Assembly (NCBI GenBank): GCA_001586965.3
Contig: LUCW03001376.1
Coordinates: forward strand, 1-20,407
Reading direction: 5' to 3'
Origin: Sphaeroforma sirkka
Taxonomy: Eukaryota; Opisthokonta; Ichthyosporea; Ichthyophonida
DNA length: 20,407 nucleotides
Shown: positions 15,633-20,407 of the stretch, piece after piece
Position numbering within the stretch: position 1 is the stretch's first letter
Layout of the letters: every line of letters begins with the position of its first letter
Program-made: the position numbers and the translations under genes
The notes under the pieces: generated by a model
The model's input: only the letters and a program-made list of their open reading frames with translations
The model's database searches: none
Told to the model about the DNA's origin: nothing

Positions 15633-16354
15633 ATAACATATGTGGTACCAGCGCAACTAATCTAAGCACTCACCGTATCCCTACCTCCGAACTCTCATTT
15701 GCTCGTTCTTTTGATTCTGATGTCCAGTTATGGAGTCACAAGTCAAAGGTATATTAACAAAACATTCGAAGACGGTTACACTTACTACAAGATCCGTTTT
15801 ATGGATGGGACAAATATCGCGACTTCCTTCGTATCTTTAACAATAAATGGAATAAGCCTTTTACACAAAAACACACGAGATAAACGGGAAGGGTTTCCCA
15901 TGTGACTACAAACCCTGACGGATCTCAAAGTCCCTATTGCCACCTACTTCCTATGTGACTAAACTTTCTGATCTGCTTACCAACAGTGCAGAAAAATAAC
16001 ATATGTGGTACCAGCGCAACTAATCTAAGCACTCACCGTATCCCTACTCCGAAGTCTCATTCGCTCGCTCATTTGATTCTGATGTCCAGTTATGGAGTCA
16101 CAAGTCAAAGATATATTAACAAAACATTCGAAGACGGTTACACTTACTACTAAATCCGTTTTATGGATGGGACAAATATCGCGACTTCCTTCTTATCTTT
16201 AACAATAAATGGAATAAGCGTTTACACAAAAACACACGAGATAAACGGGAAGGGTTTCCCCATGTGACTACAAACCCTGACAGATCTCAAATTCCCCTAT
16301 TGCCATCTACTTCTATATGTGACTAAACTTTCTGATATGCTTACCAACAGTGCA
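15631..16354 (+). repeat. 362-bp tandem duplication of the chromodomain region (copy C)
   Basis: The unit starting AAATAACATATGTGGTACC at 15631 begins again at 15993, and both run through the same sequence to GTGCAGAAAAA or GTGCAAAAAAA. The two units differ at only a handful of bases, so the duplication is much younger than copy C. Each encodes fragments of the chromodomain-like tail (EDGYTYYKIRFMDGT in unit 1), with the conserved Trp segment of A deleted. Only unit 2 continues into the downstream pol and 3' UTR sequence, and the junction lies in an A-run. Confidence 0.85.
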
Positions 16355-16484
16355 AAAAAATTCTTCAAACTTACTTACTGATGAAGAACAACCTTTGGCT
16401 AGTACCTTGCTAAGTAATAAACGCATGGTGCCTACATCGGAAATGGTTACTGGACCTATACTGGACCAAATACTAAACGACATG
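16355..16484 (+). pseudogene. 3' untranslated remnant of copy C
   Basis: Matches 1200-1345 of A (reverse complement), for example the stretch around CATCGGAAATGGTTACTG. Homology stops after ACTAAACGACAT at about 16484. In A the sequence continues toward the polypurine tract, so the 3' end and LTR of C are missing from this place. Confidence 0.6.
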
Positions 16485-16580
16485 GGGATAATATTATTTA
16501 TTTCAAAATGACAAGTATGTATGTTACAATGTATGAACATATGGTATGGCTCTCATAGAGTCGCTGTAGTGGTTCAGGAA

Positions 16581-17209
16581 TTATTGATGGGAAGAAGTGG
16601 TCAGTAAATTCCGTTTGAAGCTTTGGCCAAGTGAGTCGACAATGGAAGATATGCGCTGAGTCAATTCGGGCCGGTGTTGACAAAACACTGTTACTATCGA
16701 ATGTTCCATATATTCGCTTGCTGACCTACTAAGTAGAGTACCCACCTCCGTGGTACGGATCGGGTCTGCGCCGTGTAGTGCCGCGGAATGGGTTACTGCA
16801 GGGTATGAAATACCGAGAAGGATCAGGTTATTCGTCATAATCCGGTCGCGGAGCAGGATGGGGGTAAGCCAATGCCGCACCAGACCACGGATGAATTCGG
16901 TATGTGTTGGCTGGCCTGGATTGAGAAGTATCATAGGCTTGGAACCAACAAGCGCGATGATTTGTTTGGTTTGAACCGAAAGGGTTTTAAAACATCTGTT
17001 GATGTGTCAGGGACGGGTGAGGTACGGTGGTTCTTCAACATGCTGGAGAAAAGATCCAAGGTGTTCGTGGAGGTCCAGATACCGTGGAAATCGTGGCACT
17101 CCTGTGATTGCTGAAGAGGTCAGGGCCAATGGGCGGCAGTTTTGGATCTACCAGGATGCGTCGAATCAGTTGTTGGATGCAGGTAAAGTGGCTGGTAGTG
17201 AACTTGTGG
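16581..17209 (-). pseudogene. LINE ORF2 C-terminal region (right copy)
   Basis: Several short open pieces: 16581-16934 encodes FIRGLVRHWLTPILLRDRIM and ends GQSFKRNLLTTSSHQ; upstream, CIQQLIRRILVDPKLPPIGP and DTSTDVLKPFRFKPNKSS lie in other frames. Fungal LINE ORF2 proteins have a poorly conserved C-terminal region after the thumb, sometimes with a Cys/His cluster; no clear cluster is seen. Probable stop of ORF2 at about 16580. Identification rests on position downstream of a clear RT. Confidence 0.55.
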
Positions 17210-18166
17210 CTACCAGGGGGAGACAGGGCAGAGACAGCCGTCGGTGCGGTAGTCGAGCAATGTGAACATGTACATATTCGTTACAATCATAGCACAGAGC
17301 CGGATTGGTCTAGACTCGAAGCAGCGATTGAGGCTGTCGTGTCTGGCTGTGTCTCGGTTTGAGGTTGGCGGTTTACCCATATAGTAGTATTGGCGCCGGG
17401 CCATTGCCGCAATCTCCTTGTTGGACCAACGGTTTGTTGAGTTCTTCCTGATGTCATCACAGCGTTGGCGAAGGGCTACATGGTCGGGTGTACGCCCGCC
17501 AGTGGTTTTGTGTACAGTTTTCAGGTGAGCATAGATACTGTACGGGAAGCGCAGTGATGGTTTGTCGTGGGCCCAGGCGGGTTGCGTCAGAGGGGTAAGT
17601 GGATTTGTGCTGGCCATTAAGTCGAGTTGTATTCCCAAGGCAACCTCCGAGGTAGTCTGCGAATGGTCGCGCGGAAAGCAGGTAGCAAAAGTGAAGTAAG
17701 TTTGTTTGATGTTTGGGAAACCGAGGGTATGTAGTGCCCGTGATGATGGCTGCTGCTTGGATGAGTGCTGAGTTAAAGCGCTCGAACAGGGGGGGTCCAA
17801 CACATCCTTCCATATAGGCGGAGCCCAGGCAATAATGTTCAGCCCACATGTAGCCGTGGATAGGATGAATGTTCTGAACATCACCAGTCGGTTGTGGGGG
17901 TGTCGCCAGCTGAAGCCATGGAAGCCATAAGCGCGGAAAGAGGCGATACCCAGTGACAATGCTGTAACCAGGGAACCCATATGTCTGGCGAGGTTGATTC
18001 CTGGTACTCCGTGAGAGAGTGGGAACCCCAGATATTTGGAGTGTTTCGGTTTCGGCATGTGTAGGGCCATCTTCAGGTGGAGGTAACGTGTGTTCCAAGG
18101 TGCGTCTGCAAGCGTCGGCGTGATAAGCTCACCATTTATACGGAGGGTTGGCGCCGCGTGTCGCAA
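17210..18166 (-). pseudogene. LINE ORF2 RT thumb and connecting region (right copy)
   Basis: The longest open frame in the window (318 codons). Near the start, LRINGELITPTLADAPWNTR and PKHSKYLGFPLSHGV are the RT block after motif C (the K-YLG segment of non-LTR RTs). Then FRTFILSTATCGLNIIAWAP fits the thumb helices. The left LINE copy encodes the same block at 790-945. The last 150 residues have no recognised fold. The Met at 18166 is internal: the RT catalytic core lies just upstream in other frames. Confidence 0.8.
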
Positions 18167-18755
18167 GTCGGTAGATCGTACTCAGGGTTTAATGACACCC
18201 TGTTCGAGGCCAGATTTGCGTCCCCACGCATCAATGTCATATGAAGAGCTGAAGCGAAACCGATCGAGGGGCTTGGATCCGTGTGTCATCAACAAATAAA
18301 TAAGAGCGGAGGAGCTTGGGCCGAAATTGTGCTAGATGCCATTCGTTCTATGGAATAGAGACGAGAGCGTGCCGCGGTATGTAACTCGAGTAGGACCCTC
18401 CCAAACAGCGCGCGGAGGCAGTTGATCCAGTTTTCGGGCATTCCAGCGTGGCGCAAAAGTACCCATAGGCGTGGGAGAGCGACCTTGTCGTATGCCTTGG
18501 TTATGTCCAGACAGACGTCGTTCCACTCCTCCTCAGATTCCATGGCGGCAAGTGCTTGGGTATGACAGGAGTACCGTGATTTGAAGCCAGCTTGGGTAGC
18601 ATGGGTAGCAGAGCCGGGGTGGCTCGTAATCAGATTAAGAAAGCACTTTTCAAAGATGCGTCTGACTATTTGCGTAAGCGTGATGGAGCGAAGTCGGCGG
18701 GAGAGGTGGTATCTGCATCGGCTTTCTTTGGGTGCGCTGTCAGGAGGCTGCAGTT
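18167..18755 (-). pseudogene. LINE ORF2 RT catalytic core (right copy)
   Basis: In order: RRIFEKCFLNLI and QAGFKSRYSCHTQ (fingers), VCLDITKAYDKVALPRLWVL (motif A, Asp codons between 18487 and 18507), GMPENWINCLRALF, and SYLFVDDTRIQ (motif C, FVDD at 18282-18296). Motif B (QGS...GPP in the left copy) is removed by a deletion of about 64 bp at about 18334. Both catalytic Asp residues of motif C are present. Frameshifts remain after motif C. Core polymerase function is lost because of the motif B deletion. Confidence 0.83.
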
Positions 18756-19132
18756 CAGGGCTGCAGGAAGGTACCCGCCTTCAGTAGCTCAGTGAACGCT
18801 TCGGCAAGGAGTCTAATCAGTGGGCTATTGGCGTCGGGGCGTCTTAATATCCGGCGTTCGGTAGAGCGCTCCACTGCGGCCTTCAGGAGAAGGATGTGGA
18901 TTCCGTCAGCCAGGTCCTTTATTGGAAGAGCGTCAGTATTGCCCATTACATCGTCGGGGCGTATGGTAGTAGTGACATCAGGAGAGGGTTCGGTATCCGG
19001 TGGAGCCACGTACGGGTTTGTAGAGTTGAATAGGGCCTCAAAGTAACCAGCGAGAGTAGCGCCTGTATCATCGGTACCCGGTATGCAGGGTTGGCGCGGA
19101 GACCGTCGTTGGTACGCAATATGTTTGAACAT
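18755..19132 (-). pseudogene. LINE ORF2 linker before RT (right copy)
   Basis: A 125-codon open frame with ATLAGYFEALFNSTNPY and PLIRLLAEAFTELLKAGTFL, which matches the N-terminal RT-0 region of LINEs (F--LF, then a helix leading to the fingers). The middle (TNPYVAPPDTEPSPDVTTTI) is a proline-rich linker. The Met at 19132 is internal. Sequence between 19133 and 19358 continues in other frames (for example FGGFYYDLNRPRVQRLPNHS) and connects to the endonuclease. Confidence 0.7.
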
Positions 19133-19358
19133 TTGAGCACTGCTTTGGGCGGTCAGACGTGATAAGGCGGAACGAGTGGTTTGGCAGCCGCTGAACCCGG
19201 GGTCTGTTTAAGTCATAATAGAACCCTCCAAAGATATGTGGGTTAGTGGCATAGCGCCAGATGCGGTCGAGGATCCGTAGCAGCCCTTCCGATGGTCCGT
19301 GTAAAGTGAGATACGACCGTAGTAAGTTCTGATGCGCCCGGATTTCGGCTTGGAATAG

Positions 19359-19856
19359 TCACGCGGGATTTGTTGCGTAGATGATACAGTCGATGGCGAT
19401 ATCGGTTATATCCATGGGAGGGGAGGCGTTGGTCTGGAGGCGGCGGCATTGCTGGCATTTGTTGGGGCCGATGGATTTGATTCGTGGGAAGTATCTGGAG
19501 ATCGAGTCCAAAGGGTGGTCACCACAGATACCGTAGTCCGTCAGCTTATAAGTTGGGAGGGCGACGGGGTGGTAGGTCGATGATACGCATGTTCTGCACC
19601 AGTTGAGCCGCCTTGAGTCGCCAGCGCAGAGGTAGTCCAAGTGCCATGTATTACGCAGAGTAGTCTCAATCGTTTTCATACGTAGTCCGTGGTTTGTAGA
19701 TGCGTGGCCATGCTTCCGGGCTTTGAAGTTGAAATCTCCCCACACGACATCTGGTTAGAAACCGCCAATCTCGGGGGGATTCATGTATCGCCTGACGTCT
19801 TTATATATGAACGCCAAAGACACCAAGAACACCGCGTACGGTGAAGAGTGTACAAG
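19359..19856 (-). pseudogene. LINE APE-type endonuclease, 5'-truncated (right copy)
   Basis: Nicks target DNA for target-primed reverse transcription. The frame 19745-19359 starts at WGDFNFKARKHG (GDFN at 19728-19739), followed by WHLDYLCAGD, TYHPVALPTYKL and YGICGDHPLDSI (GDHP at 19512-19523, the SDH-type catalytic motif). Upstream, FIYKDVRRYMNPPEIGGF continues the same domain, with a stop before PDVVWGDFN. The N-terminal half with the catalytic Glu is missing because an LTR begins at 19857. Confidence 0.82.
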
Positions 19857-20407
19857 TGTAAACTTCGATGGAAATTACTAGGTTTCAAACTATATTAAAC
19901 TAAAATACAATTTAGTCAGTTAGGATTTAGCAGTGGTAGCTTGTGTAAGAATGATCAGGACTGCCTCTTTGTTAAGAGCCTAAAATATCCTCGATCACAC
20001 AGGGCGTACCTCTAGCTGTTCTTTATTGAATAATTTTCACTCAGAAGTACTAAGTGTTCATGACCACTTTTGCCTAATTTGTAAATAGACATAATAACGT
20101 AAGTCACGTTAATACATTAGCTGATATAAATAAAAGTTCCATCTGAAGAAAAGTTATAAAAGAAAAAAAGACTTATTGTTTTTTTTGGAGATTGGCGGGA
20201 GGACCAAAATCTATGGGGTGTAGTAGTTCAGGAGATTATAAAATTTAGTTTATAATATCCTACATCTACTAATGTCTCAAATAGGTCCGCAGTAGATGAG
20301 TCATACCAAATACTCAGGCTATTGGAGCCATCAAAAGTGAATTTAGAACACTTTGGAAATATTGGAAAAAGAGCTTGGTGTACTTTAAATTATTTAAAAA
20401 ATACGAA
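19857..20407 (-). repeat. LTR of the A/B gypsy family, truncated by the window
   Basis: Starts TGTAAACTTCG and follows 7643-8236 almost base for base to the end of the window, missing about the last 90 bp. It is closer to 7643-8236 than either is to 10953-11549 in the first 60 bp. AATAAA (- strand) is kept at 20022-20027. Differences from the middle LTR are mostly one-base changes in homopolymer length, more frequent toward the end. It interrupts the LINE endonuclease. Whether it is a solo LTR or the edge of an element lies outside the window. Confidence 0.88.

Larger units (their letters stand above)
12448..16484 (+). mobile_element. Ty3/gypsy remnant, copy C
   Basis: Opposite orientation to A and B. 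It begins abruptly inside RT (QGLIEIDYDATPVN) and ends abruptly after ACTAAACGACAT, a sequence that in A continues into the 3' UTR. No LTR of its own is present. RT, RNase H, methyltransferase-like domain, integrase and chromodomain region follow in the same order as in A. It is more diverged from A than B is, so it belongs to an older or different subfamily. It carries one nested insertion and one tandem duplication. Confidence 0.85.
16485..19856 (-). mobile_element. APE-class LINE (non-LTR retrotransposon), right copy
   Basis: A 3.4-kb LINE fragment read right to left: APE endonuclease (19856-19359), linker, RT with QAGFKSRYSCH, motif A and FVDD, thumb, and a long C-terminal part. Its base composition is visibly GC-richer than the gypsy sequence around it. 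The 3' end (about 16485-16560) is A/T-rich with ATTTTGAAATAAATAATATT rather than a clean poly(A). The 5' end is cut by an LTR at 19857, so ORF1 and the start of the endonuclease are missing. The endonuclease places it in the APE group (Tad- or L1-like in fungi); finer placement is not possible by eye. Confidence 0.85.

Noticed and set aside
16750..17362. Several overlapping plus-strand frames
   Set aside because: They are antisense to the LINE C-terminal region and show no domain; GC-rich sequence produces such shadows.

Overview
This window is a eukaryotic transposable-element graveyard. I see no bacterial features and no clearly intact host gene. Every recognisable protein belongs to one of two element families: a Ty3/gypsy-type LTR retrotransposon with a chromodomain-like tail (three degraded copies, here called A, B and C) and an APE-class LINE (two copies). 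Most frames carry stops or shifts, so nothing here is predicted to encode a complete protein. The chromovirus type, Tad/L1-like LINE remains and AT-rich simple repeats suggest an early-diverging filamentous fungus (Mucoromycota-like), but this assignment is weak inference.

Layout. 1-947: 3' part of a LINE ORF2 (reverse transcriptase) on the + strand, fused to a truncated LTR (949-1081). 1082-7642: internal region of copy A on the - strand, the fullest copy. Read in element order it gives gag (7563 downward), zinc knuckles, retropepsin, RT, RNase H, a Dam-like methyltransferase domain, HHCC/DDE integrase, a GPY/F module and a chromodomain. 7643-8236: full LTR (TGTA...TACA, 594 bp), shared by A (as 5' LTR) and B (as 3' LTR). 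8237-10952: copy B, - strand, an internally deleted derivative that keeps leader, gag start, RT, RNase H and methyltransferase but has lost capsid/nucleocapsid/protease and the whole integrase. 10953-11549: LTR of B. 11550-11870: AT microsatellite. 11895-12158: an 87-codon open frame of unknown origin. 12287-12420: an inverted-repeat element. 12448-16484: copy C on the + strand (RT to chromodomain), interrupted by a 252-bp TG...CA insertion with a target duplication and carrying a 362-bp tandem duplication. 16485-19856: a long LINE fragment on the - strand (APE endonuclease, RT, C-terminal region), whose 3' end abuts the broken end of C. 19857-20407: an LTR of the A/B family that cuts off the LINE 5' end and runs off the window.

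How the parts relate. The order of events can be partly read from the nesting: C inserted first, the small TG...CA element inserted into C, the LINE ended up inside C's 3' region, and an A/B-type LTR element interrupted the LINE. The most interesting protein feature is the methyltransferase-like domain (NPPW motif), present in all three gypsy copies between RNase H and integrase. Such a domain is familiar from tyrosine-recombinase DIRS elements, but it is not part of the canonical Ty3/gypsy pol, and here it sits with TG...CA LTRs and a DD35E integrase. A second curiosity is a tRNA-like pol III unit lying antisense inside the gag frame of A.
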